From contig JASHOU010000088.1 in the NCBI GenBank assembly GCA_030038475.1, positions 1 to 43,571 on the forward strand: a stretch of DNA of 43,571 bases. The letters run 5' to 3'. Positions 26,300-33,540 of the stretch are shown one piece after another. How positions within the stretch are numbered: position 1 is the first letter of the stretch; each line of letters opens with the position of its first letter. Position numbers and translations under genes: made by a program. The stretch comes from Terriglobales bacterium (GTDB lineage: Bacteria > Acidobacteriota > Terriglobia > Terriglobales > Acidobacteriaceae). The notes beneath the pieces were generated by a model. That model saw only the letters and a list, made by a program, of their open reading frames with translations, had not been told where the DNA came from and searched no databases.

Positions 26300-27502
26300 T
26301 CAGTCCTCTTTTTTCCTGTCAACTTGTTTCTCGCCGGAAAATTTTCGTCCCTGCGCGTGAGCCTGATCGACTTCAAATCGAGCGTAGCCGGCTTCTTGGC
26401 TGGTTTGAAAGCGTTGTCCGGCAACCCAGGCGGCGCCGCCGGTCGCTCCTGCAACTAGGCCCACCAGCGCCGCCGCGCCAACTTTGATTCCTCCCACGGT
26501 GCTGTAAATAGGCGGGTAGGTATCGGGTGGAGTCGCCAGGTGTATGGGAACGGTTTCGAATGTACCCATTTTCCAAAGCACGCTTTTTTCGGTGCAGCCC
26601 TGACATGGAGTTCCGATCCCGATCGGCCAGCAGTTCGGAATTTCATTGAAATTGCGCGTCGAGCACGCCGCATGCGTGAGCGGTCCCTTGCAGCCTAGTT
26701 TGTACAGGCACCAGCCCTTGCGATGTCCTTCGTCGCCGAAGGCTGTGGCAAAACGTCCGGCGTCGAAGTGCGCTCGCCGCGGGCAATTCTCGTGGATCAC
26801 ACGCTCATAGGCGAACTTTGGACGGCCAATCTCATCCAGCGCCGGCAACTTGCCCATCGTGACGTATTCCAGCACCACCCCTAGAAGGTTGTAAGGATTG
26901 GGAGGGCAACCTGGCAAGTTGATGACCGGTTTGTCAGTGACGACATAATTGACCCCGACGGCGCCGGTCGGGTTGGGATCGGCCGATGGTATTCCACCCC
27001 ACGAAGCACAGGATCCGATCGCGATTACTGCGGCCGATTTGTCGGCAACTTCCCTCAGAACCTGAAGCGCCGGCCTGCCGCCTAGCTCCATGAAAACGCC
27101 CTCGTCGTTTACGGGTATCGCGCCTTCCACCACGAGGACAAACTTGTTTTCGTTTTCAGCGACAGCGGAACGCAAAGCCGCTTCCGCCTGCGCGCCCGAA
27201 GCAGCCATCAGAGTTTCGTGGTAATCGAGGGAAATTACATCGAGAATGAGGTGAGCGACATCGGGAGCGGAAGTACGCAGCAAAGTCTCGGTGCATCCTG
27301 TGCAGTCCTGGAAATGCAGCCATATTACCGATGGGCGCCTGATCTTGCCGATGGCAGCCGCCACCTCGAAGACCGACTTTTTGCTGGTGAGGGCCAATCC
27401 CGCGGGTGCGGTAGCCATTATCACGCTGCATAACTGGAGGAAACTTCTTCGGGAAACTCCACTGGCTTTCAGGTGTTCTGCAACCGTTGGATGCTTGGAC
27501 AT
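26300..27502 (-). CDS. hybO: [NiFe] hydrogenase small subunit (HybO-type, Tat-exported, standard oxygen-sensitive cluster ligands)
   Basis: The 400-residue protein starts at ATG 27502 behind AGGAAGG. A Tat motif SRRSFLQL leads the chain. Cluster ligands appear in order: DCTGCTET, GSCASWGG, NLPGCPPNPYN, the His in PRRAHFD, GWCLYKLGCKGP, and NCWPIGIGTPCQGC. The two extra cysteines of oxygen-tolerant group 1d enzymes are absent (CTGCTE instead of CTxCCxE-type, and CASWGG instead of CASWGC), so a conventional [4Fe-4S] proximal cluster is expected. A C-terminal helix (about 335-360) anchors the protein. Gene order O-A-B-C-D equals the E. coli hyb operon and suggests group 1c. Confidence 0.96.
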   Translation of the reverse strand: MSKHPTVAEHLKASGVSRRSFLQLCSVIMATAPAGLALTSKKSVFEVAAAIGKIRRPSVIWLHFQDCTGCTETLLRTSAPDVAHLILDVISLDYHETLMAASGAQAEAALRSAVAENENKFVLVVEGAIPVNDEGVFMELGGRPALQVLREVADKSAAVIAIGSCASWGGIPSADPNPTGAVGVNYVVTDKPVINLPGCPPNPYNLLGVVLEYVTMGKLPALDEIGRPKFAYERVIHENCPRRAHFDAGRFATAFGDEGHRKGWCLYKLGCKGPLTHAACSTRNFNEIPNCWPIGIGTPCQGCTEKSVLWKMGTFETVPIHLATPPDTYPPIYSTVGGIKVGAAALVGLVAGATGGAAWVAGQRFQTSQEAGYARFEVDQAHAQGRKFSGEKQVDRKKED

Positions 27503-27612
27503 TCGCACCTTCCTGTGCCCGGCACTGCCCAGCCTCCGTTGGGCCCGGAGGTACTCGCAAAACATAGATAATTTCCATCCGGGGAGTCGCTGAGGAGAGG
27601 AAGGACTCGACT

Positions 27613-27628
27613 AGCTGGCTCGCTGCCA
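27613..27628 (-). promoter_or_regulatory. Candidate sigma-54 promoter of the hyb operon
   Basis: The minus strand reads TGGCAGCGAGCCAGCT, about 110 bases before the hybO ATG. GG and GC lie at the required -24/-12 spacing and TGGCA plus GCT match the consensus TGGCAC-N5-TTGCW; the TT before GC is replaced by CA. A single degenerate match of this length is expected by chance now and then. Confidence 0.3.
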
Positions 27629-27776
27629 ATCGGTAATAATCAAATATGAATGCAAATCATGGGCGACGATGCCTTTTTTGTTCTTCCACACGTCTTCTCG
27701 GATTCTGACTTTCACTCTGTCCTACGGCTACTGGGATGTAACTCATTGTTATCGTCCGAGGAATTGTATTGCATCA

Positions 27777-27790
27777 GTGACTCAAATCAC
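27777..27790. promoter_or_regulatory. CRP/FNR-class palindrome upstream of hyb
   Basis: GTGA-CTCAAA-TCAC is a perfect inverted repeat with the TGTGA-N6-TCACA core spacing of CRP-type operators (the outer bases differ). It lies about 150 bases upstream of the sigma-54 candidate and 68 bases from the end of tatD, which is transcribed toward it. Confidence 0.35.
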
Positions 27791-27858
27791 CCATCTGCGT
27801 GACGGGATTGGCTGGCAATTCCGAGATTGCGGCGGATGTTTCGTGCTTTGTGCCGCTA

Positions 27859-28686
27859 TTACCCCGTGAGCCCAAAGAACCTGTAGAAATTTTGCGTGGT
27901 TTGCGAGCCGATCTCTTCGGTGGATACGCCGCGCAATTCGCCGATCTGGCGGGCTGCCTCAATCACAAAAGCCGGTTCATTGCGTTTTCCACGATGCGGA
28001 ATTGGCGCGAGATAGGGTGAATCGGTTTCGATCAGCATGTGGTCGAGCGGCACCATTTGCGCCGCATCGCGAATCGTCTGCGCCTTAGGAAAGGTGATGT
28101 TTCCGGCAAAAGAAATCATGAATCCCATGTCGAGCGCTCGCCGCGCATGATCGACGCTTCCGGTGAAACAGTGGAGAATGCCGCCGAGTCCGCCCGAACT
28201 CCCGCTCGAACTCCAATGCTCTTCGATCATCTTGAGGCAGTCATCCCATGCGTTCTCGCTGTTGTCGGACGGGCGGCAATGAATGATGATCGGCAGCTTC
28301 GCCGCCTTGGCCAACTCCATTTGCCGCCGGAAAACCGCCTTTTGTATATCTCGCGGGGAGTGGTCGTAAAAATAGTCTAGGCCAATTTCGCCCCAGGCAA
28401 TTACCTTGGAATGCCGCGCCCATTCGAGCATCTGGCGATCCGCAGCTTCATTGGCCAGGCTCGCTTCATGCGGATGCACGCCCACGGTCGCCCAGATTCG
28501 CGGATATTCCGGCTGACCGTCATATTTCTCAGCCAGGCGAATTCCGCAATCAGCTGTGTCCGGTCCGTCGCCGTTGCCGATCGCCAAATAGGCTTCGATT
28601 CCGTTCTGCTTCGCCCGCGCCAGCACCTCGTCGCGGTCGGCGTCGTAGCGTTTCCCTTCGAGATGAGCATGGGAGTCGATGAACAT
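27859..28686 (-). CDS. tatD: TatD-family metal-dependent DNase
   Basis: The 275-residue protein has the TatD motifs: DSHAHLEG at residues 4-11 (HxH metal site), GVHPHEAS near 76, GEIGLDYFYD near 98, IIIHCRP near 130, HCFTGS, and TDSPYLAP near 215. It is a TIM-barrel nuclease acting on DNA or phosphodiester substrates. A Ser/Gly-rich insertion (SSSGSSGGLGG) near 160 is unusual and may be a loop extension. It lies downstream of metG on the same strand, a common pairing. Confidence 0.94.
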   Translation of the reverse strand: MFIDSHAHLEGKRYDADRDEVLARAKQNGIEAYLAIGNGDGPDTADCGIRLAEKYDGQPEYPRIWATVGVHPHEASLANEAADRQMLEWARHSKVIAWGEIGLDYFYDHSPRDIQKAVFRRQMELAKAAKLPIIIHCRPSDNSENAWDDCLKMIEEHWSSSGSSGGLGGILHCFTGSVDHARRALDMGFMISFAGNITFPKAQTIRDAAQMVPLDHMLIETDSPYLAPIPHRGKRNEPAFVIEAARQIGELRGVSTEEIGSQTTQNFYRFFGLTG

Positions 28687-28687
28687 C

Positions 28688-28714
28688 AGTCGTTAGTCGC
28701 TGGTCGTAGTCGTT
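28688..28714. repeat. Degenerate seven-base tandem repeat before tatD
   Basis: AGTCGTT, AGTCGCT, GGTCGT and AGTCGTT follow one another directly, starting two bases before the tatD ATG on the minus strand. It occupies the place where the tatD ribosome-binding site should be. Confidence 0.75.
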
Positions 28715-28775
28715 CGCGCGACCGAGTCGAAGACAGGCATTCTGCCCGATCACGCTGAGCACAGGCTCGGCAGAC

Positions 28776-30779
28776 CTATTTGAGCCGCGTACCCAACGGC
28801 ACATCTTCGAGAAAGCTGGCCAGCACCGGCTTGCCGCCTTCGGGCGATGCGGCAACAATCATGCCGTTCGATTCCAGTCCGCGTAGCTTGCGCGGCGCGA
28901 GATTGGCGACGATCACGACTTTGCGCCCGATCAGCGTTTCCGGCGCATAAGCCTCAGCAATCCCCGCCACTAACTGGCGAACTTCGCTGCCGAGGTCGAC
29001 CTCCAGACGCAGCAGTTTATCGGCGCCTTTCACTCGTTCCGCCGTTTTCACCTGTGCCACACGCAACTCTACCTTGGCAAAGTCGTCGATGCTGATCTTG
29101 CCATCGGGAATTACCGCTGCCGGTTTGGCCGGCACGCTCGAACTGGCTGCGCTGGCAGGCATCGGCCTCGCCTCACTAGGCTCGACGGGCGCAACGCCCG
29201 CCGCTCCATTCTGCTCTTCCATCTTCTGCATCCTCACCACTGCCGATTTGTCTGTTCGGGGAAATACGGCCTGCACCTCACCCAGTTTTGTCCCGAGCCG
29301 GAGTTGCCCCCACTGCAATTGCTTCAGATCGAATTTTCCAATATCACCAAGGCCAAGCTGTGCCCAGATCTTCGCTGTCGCATCGGGTATCACCGGATGC
29401 GCCAGCGCTGTCACGATCCGCAAAGCTTCGGCGCTAGTGTAAAGCACAGTTGCCAGGCGCGCGCGGCTGTTTTCATCCTGCTTCTCGCCCAGAGACCAGG
29501 GTTCGTTTTCCACGATGTATTTGTCGACCGCGGCCACCAATCCCCACGCCATTTCGAGCGCCCGCGAGAATTGATATTGGTCGAACAGCTGGCCGTAGTC
29601 GGCAATAACTTTCTTTGCCGCGTTGGCAATTACGTCATCAGCAGCGCTGTGCGCGGCGTGCGAAGGGTATGGAACTTCTCCCTTGAAATAACGCCCGATC
29701 ATCGTCAGCGTTCGGCTCGCCAGGTTGCCGAGGCCATTCGCCAGATCGGAGTTGTAGCGCTGCACCAGTGCATCGAAGCTGAACGAACCATCCTGCCCGA
29801 AGACGACTTCGCGCAGCAGGAAGTACCGCAGCGCGTCGGTTCCCAGCACATCGACGATGGTTTCGGCGCGAGCGATATTTCCGCGTGACTTCGACATTTT
29901 GCTCTCTTCAAACAACAACCAGCCATGCGCGGTGATGCCCCTGGGCAGCGGCAATCCCGCGGCAAGCAAAAACGCAGGCCAGTAGACGCAATGAAAGCGC
30001 ACAATCTCCTTGCCGATCATGTGCACGTCAGCCGGCCAGTATTTGTCGTACTTAGCGGTGTCTCTCGAACCATAGCCGAGCGCGGTAATGTAGTTCGCGA
30101 GCGCGTCGAGCCAGACGTAGACAACATGCTTGGGATCGTCCGGCACCGGGATGCCCCAGGAAAAAGTCGAGCGGCTGATGGATAAGTCGCGCAATCCGCT
30201 GCGCACAAACGAGAGCACTTCATTGCGCCGCGTTTCAGGACGGATGAAATCGGGCTGCTCGGTGTAAAGGCGGATCAACTGATCCTGAAATGCCGAGAGC
30301 TTGAAGTAATAATTCTCCTCGTGCACCGTCTCGGTGATGCGGCCGCAATCGGGACAAGGCGCTCCCGGTTCGGCATCGACATAAAGTTCATCGGAGACGC
30401 AGTATTGGCCGGTGTACGTTCCCTTGTAGATGTATCCGTTGTCGCGAATCTTGCGCCACAGCGCCTGCACGCCGTGCTGATGACGCGGCGATGTGGTGCG
30501 AATGAAATCGTCATAGGTCAAACCCATGCGATCCCAAAGCGCGCGGAACTGCGCGGAAATCTCGTCGGTGAACTGCTGCGGCGTTTTGCCCGCAGCTTGA
30601 GCGGCGCGCTCAATTTTCTGACCATGTTCGTCGGTGCCGGTCAGAAACCAGGTATCGTCGCCCAACATGCGGTGCCGGCGAGCGATCGTGTCGCAGGCAA
30701 TCGTGGTATAGGCGTGCCCGATGTGCGGCCGCGCGTTGACGTAGTAGATCGGAGTCGTAATGTAAAAAGTCTTCCCCAT
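28776..30779 (-). CDS. metG: Methionyl-tRNA synthetase with C-terminal tRNA-binding domain
   Basis: The 667-residue enzyme charges tRNA-Met. It has the HIGH box in PHIGHAYTTIA (residues about 18-28), a zinc pair in CPDCGRI, the KMSKS box in SKMSKSRGNI, the anticodon-binding helical domain, an Ala/Pro-rich linker (about 515-555) and a C-terminal EMAP-II/Trbp111-like domain beginning ISIDDFAKVELRVAQVK. The start at 30779 lies behind AAGGATT. Length fits the dimeric long form of MetG. Confidence 0.97.
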   Translation of the reverse strand: MGKTFYITTPIYYVNARPHIGHAYTTIACDTIARRHRMLGDDTWFLTGTDEHGQKIERAAQAAGKTPQQFTDEISAQFRALWDRMGLTYDDFIRTTSPRHQHGVQALWRKIRDNGYIYKGTYTGQYCVSDELYVDAEPGAPCPDCGRITETVHEENYYFKLSAFQDQLIRLYTEQPDFIRPETRRNEVLSFVRSGLRDLSISRSTFSWGIPVPDDPKHVVYVWLDALANYITALGYGSRDTAKYDKYWPADVHMIGKEIVRFHCVYWPAFLLAAGLPLPRGITAHGWLLFEESKMSKSRGNIARAETIVDVLGTDALRYFLLREVVFGQDGSFSFDALVQRYNSDLANGLGNLASRTLTMIGRYFKGEVPYPSHAAHSAADDVIANAAKKVIADYGQLFDQYQFSRALEMAWGLVAAVDKYIVENEPWSLGEKQDENSRARLATVLYTSAEALRIVTALAHPVIPDATAKIWAQLGLGDIGKFDLKQLQWGQLRLGTKLGEVQAVFPRTDKSAVVRMQKMEEQNGAAGVAPVEPSEARPMPASAASSSVPAKPAAVIPDGKISIDDFAKVELRVAQVKTAERVKGADKLLRLEVDLGSEVRQLVAGIAEAYAPETLIGRKVVIVANLAPRKLRGLESNGMIVAASPEGGKPVLASFLEDVPLGTRLK

Positions 30780-30842
30780 CTCAATCCTTGTGGAGATTCT
30801 ATCCGAGACTATCTGAATTAAAGACTATCCGAATCGGTGTGT

Positions 30843-31328
30843 TTACGCAGTCGGTGCTGCGGATGTGGCATGCAATCTTATATCGTCGACTTCGATTCCG
30901 ATATGCCGAAGATGATGCATCATGTGGGCCACGTAGTCGTCGAACACGAACTCAAGCGTCAGCGGTTCGGAGCCGGCAACGGCGAGCGTCCGCGACCACG
31001 CAGCCTCGGGGACGGCTTCTGCCGCCGCCAGTAACTGCTCATTCAGCGCCCGCCATGATCTGATCAACTCTCCCCAGTCGCGGCGTTGATAGGCATGAAG
31101 AGAAACCCATCGATTCTGCTCATAGCCGGGCATCGCCGGTTTGTCTTCCAGTTGCGCGCGCACGATCCGCTGATGATTGTTGGCCGCTGAGTCCAGAAGA
31201 TGGCCCAGCTCCTCCTTTGGAGACCAGGCCGACGGTGTGGGCTTTCTATCAACCGCATCGGCGGAAAGCCAAAGCAGGCGGTCTGGGACCCGCGCCAACA
31301 GATCGCGCAACGAGTTCAGCGTGGGCAT
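30843..31328 (-). CDS. DinB-like four-helix metal-binding protein
   Basis: The 161-residue protein has the DinB_2 layout: LGHLLDSAANNHQR supplies the first His and YVAHMMHHLRHIG near the C-terminus supplies the HxxxH pair. Such proteins include thiol-dependent transferases, but the substrate is unknown here. ATG 31328 has a strong AGGAGG site. It lies 63 bases upstream of metG in the same direction. Confidence 0.88.
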   Translation of the reverse strand: MPTLNSLRDLLARVPDRLLWLSADAVDRKPTPSAWSPKEELGHLLDSAANNHQRIVRAQLEDKPAMPGYEQNRWVSLHAYQRRDWGELIRSWRALNEQLLAAAEAVPEAAWSRTLAVAGSEPLTLEFVFDDYVAHMMHHLRHIGIEVDDIRLHATSAAPTA

Positions 31329-31443
31329 CAACCCTCCTGAGCATTGCGCAAAACTAAGGATGGTGCAAACGAGGCATGACTCGAATCTGCACCTGCATCT
31401 TCGTCACAATGCAGGCGAGTCGTTCGCGCTTCGTTCGTCCAAC

Positions 31444-31971
31444 TTATTTTTGCAATTCGGCGAGTTCCGCCAACACTTCAGCACTGTGCTCATTCGGCTT
31501 CACGTCGGTGTATACCTTCACGATTTTCCCCTCGGGATTGATGATGAAGGTATGGCGCGCCGCGAGCTTCATGTCCTTATAGGTCATCACCGAGTCATAG
31601 GTGGTTGAGACTTTGTAATCGACATCGGCCAGCAGCTTGAAATTCAATCCTTCTTTGGTGCAGAACTGCTTGTGCGAATCGGCACTATCCACGCTGACGC
31701 CGATGATGACGGCATTTTTCTGCTCGTACTGCGTCAGATCGCGCTGAAAGTTGTGCGCCTCGATGGTGCAGCCGCTGGTGAAGTCCTTCGGGTAGAAATA
31801 CAAAACCACCCATTTGCCGCGAAAGTCTTTCAGGCTAACCGGCGTGCCTTCCTGCGAGTTGAGCGTGAATTCGGGAGCCGCGCTTCCCACCGTTGGCGCC
31901 GACCCTGCAAAACTCAACACCGTCGCGAAAGCGAATATCGCTGTTGCCATCGCTATCCTGCTGCGTTTCAT
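31444..31971 (-). CDS. Exported Bcp/AhpC-TSA-type peroxiredoxin
   Basis: The 175-residue protein starts at ATG 31971 behind AGGAGAAGG; an upstream frame is rejected for lack of a site. A signal peptide (about 1-22, ending LSFAGSA) is followed by a thioredoxin-fold domain with FYPKDFTSGCTIEA holding the peroxidatic Cys, and a second Cys in HKQFCTKEG. The family reduces hydroperoxides. Most Bcp proteins are cytoplasmic; a signal peptide implies defence in the periplasm, where the hydrogenase and formate dehydrogenase act. Confidence 0.92.
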   Translation of the reverse strand: MKRSRIAMATAIFAFATVLSFAGSAPTVGSAAPEFTLNSQEGTPVSLKDFRGKWVVLYFYPKDFTSGCTIEAHNFQRDLTQYEQKNAVIIGVSVDSADSHKQFCTKEGLNFKLLADVDYKVSTTYDSVMTYKDMKLAARHTFIINPEGKIVKVYTDVKPNEHSAEVLAELAELQK

Positions 31972-32163
31972 AATCCTTCTCCTCATTTTCGAAAATATCG
32001 GAATCCTGGTTTTGGGGCGGCTTCGGGACCGTCCGGGCCTCACGTAGATTGTACAGATGCGCGATCCAAAGATTCACTTCACGCCCTTTGAAATTGAAGA
32101 ACTCGTCAGTCGAATCTTGCTCTTTCTTGCGCAGATTGATAATATCTTGACAGCCACGGCGGG

Positions 32164-32234
32164 GTCCGATGGCGGAAGCAGCTCTGCTTACCGTAGGCCC
32201 CGAAAAGCCGGGGCTCTCCCTGTAGGCTCCGGAC
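32164..32234 (+). ncRNA. Structured 5' leader, possible three-way junction upstream of the deoxyhypusine-synthase-like gene
   Basis: Three stems nest here: an outer stem GTCCG / CGGAC (32164-32168 with 32230-32234), an inner hairpin AAGCAG-CT-CTGCTT (32176-32189), and an inner hairpin GCCCCG-AAAAGC-CGGGGC (32197-32214). The outer stem ends 10 bases before the GGAG of the gene starting at 32254. No T-run follows, so it is not a terminator. I could not match it to a riboswitch class I know. Confidence 0.4.
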
Positions 32235-32253
32235 TTCAACCTTGGAGCTTGCC

Positions 32254-33327
32254 ATGCAAAAACCCGACCTCTTGCACACCACCGTCGAACACTACGACAT
32301 CAAGAAAGTCAACGTCGTCCCCGTCATCGAAATGATGGAAAAGACCGCTTTCCAGGCGCGCAACCTGGCTCGAGGCGCAAAAATCGTCGACGAAATGGTC
32401 GCCGACAAGGATTGCGGAATCATCCTGACGCTCGCCGGTAGCCTCATTTCCGCCGGACAGAAAAACATCATCCTCGACATGATGCGTTCCAACATGATCG
32501 ACGCCATCGTCTCCACCGGAGCCAACATTGTCGATCAGGACTTCTTCGAGGCACTCGGCTTCCGCCATTACCAGGGCACGCCGTTCAGTTCCGACAATGA
32601 TCTGCGCGAGCGCCACATCGATCGCATCTACGACACTTTCATCGATGAAGACGAACTGCGCGTGTGCGATGAGATCATCTGCAAAATCGCCAACGCGCTT
32701 GAGCCGCGTCCTTATTCCAGCCGCGCCTTCATTCACGAAATAGGGAAGTATCTCGATCAGAATTTCCGCAGCGCCGACAGCATCGTGCTCGAAGCTTACC
32801 GCCGCGGCATTCCGATTTTTGTGCCCGCATTCTCCGATTGCTCTGCCGGTTTCGGACTCGTCTTCCACCAGGTTTCGCGACAGCAGGCGGGTGAACCCTA
32901 CGTCACCATCGATTCCGTTGCGGACTTTCGTGAATTGACGCAGATCAAAATCGAATCTGGCGTCACTGGACTCATCATGCTCGGTGGCGGCGTTCCCAAG
33001 AATTTCGTCCAGGATATCGTCGTCTCCGCCGAATTTCTGGGATACGACGTTGATATGCACCGCTACGCCGTGCAGCTCACGGTAGCCGACGAACGCGACG
33101 GCGCATTGTCGGGCTCGACGCTCAAGGAAGCCAACTCCTGGGGAAAAGTCGACCTGGCCAAGGAGCAGATGGTCTTTGGCGAAATCACCGTCACTCTTCC
33201 TCTGATTGCTGGCTACGCCTATCACAAAGGAAGTTGGAAAGCCCGCAAGACCCGCCAGTTCAACGAGATTTTCAACGCGCCTTCCTCTTTGAAGGCTTCC
33301 GGTTACGCTGAGATGACAGCGAAATAA
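32254..33327 (+). CDS. Deoxyhypusine-synthase-like protein
   Basis: The 357-residue protein starts at ATG 32254 behind CTTGGAG. It has the deoxyhypusine synthase fold signals: TLAGSLISAGQKNII, DAIVSTGANIVDQDFF, IPIFVPAFSDCSAGF, IMLGGGVPKNFVQD, and NSWGKVD, which aligns with the catalytic lysine region of eukaryotic enzymes. Bacteria lack the eIF5A substrate; bacterial members act as homospermidine synthase-like transferases on spermidine-type substrates, or their role is unknown. Position behind a structured leader and before a terminator suggests a single-gene transcript. A TTG at 32242 is an alternative but less likely start. Confidence 0.9.
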   Translation: MQKPDLLHTTVEHYDIKKVNVVPVIEMMEKTAFQARNLARGAKIVDEMVADKDCGIILTLAGSLISAGQKNIILDMMRSNMIDAIVSTGANIVDQDFFEALGFRHYQGTPFSSDNDLRERHIDRIYDTFIDEDELRVCDEIICKIANALEPRPYSSRAFIHEIGKYLDQNFRSADSIVLEAYRRGIPIFVPAFSDCSAGFGLVFHQVSRQQAGEPYVTIDSVADFRELTQIKIESGVTGLIMLGGGVPKNFVQDIVVSAEFLGYDVDMHRYAVQLTVADERDGALSGSTLKEANSWGKVDLAKEQMVFGEITVTLPLIAGYAYHKGSWKARKTRQFNEIFNAPSSLKASGYAEMTAK

Positions 33328-33373
33328 GTTGGCAGCTAAGAAAGTTCGCGTGCTTTGAATGCAATCGTTAATC

Positions 33374-33428
33374 CGAGGCCGCAGTTTCGCGCACTGGTAG
33401 AACACGCGCACGCGGCCTCGACTTTTTT
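33374..33428 (+). terminator. Rho-independent terminator after the deoxyhypusine-synthase-like gene
   Basis: CGAGGCCGC (33374-33382) pairs perfectly with GCGGCCTCG (33412-33420), enclosing a smaller GCGC-rich hairpin, and is followed after AC by six T (33423-33428). Confidence 0.8.
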
Positions 33429-33459
33429 CGCCGCTTAACTCCAAGACCCCTCTTCGCTC

Positions 33460-33483
33460 GATCGTCAAACGTTTGATCGTCAA
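33460..33483. repeat. Direct repeat with internal palindrome upstream of argS
   Basis: GATCGTCAA occurs at 33460-33468 and 33475-33483, and the central TCAAACGTTTGA (33465-33476) is a perfect palindrome. It lies about 60 bases before the argS start and could be an operator; I do not recognise it. Confidence 0.5.
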
Positions 33484-33540
33484 GCCGCCGCCCGCAACGA
33501 CTTTGTTAGAATCACTGTTCTTCAATCGGTTAGAGGACCC

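Larger units (their letters stand above)
27503..27858. other. Upstream region of the hyb operon
   Basis: About 355 bases without a convincing gene between tatD and the hydrogenase small-subunit gene. Small open frames on both strands show no family sequence. It contains a candidate sigma-54 site at 27628-27613 and a palindrome of the CRP/FNR class at 27777-27790, described separately. The stretch is AT-richer than its neighbours, consistent with regulatory DNA. Confidence 0.55.

Noticed and set aside
27669-27869. 66-residue open frame upstream of hyb
   Set aside because: Overlaps tatD end, no ribosome-binding site, composition unlike protein; region looks regulatory.
33374-33428. tRNA-like D-arm sequence (GCGCACTGGTAGAACACGCGC) inside the terminator
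   Set aside because: No anticodon arm, T arm or acceptor pairing follows; the region folds as a terminator.
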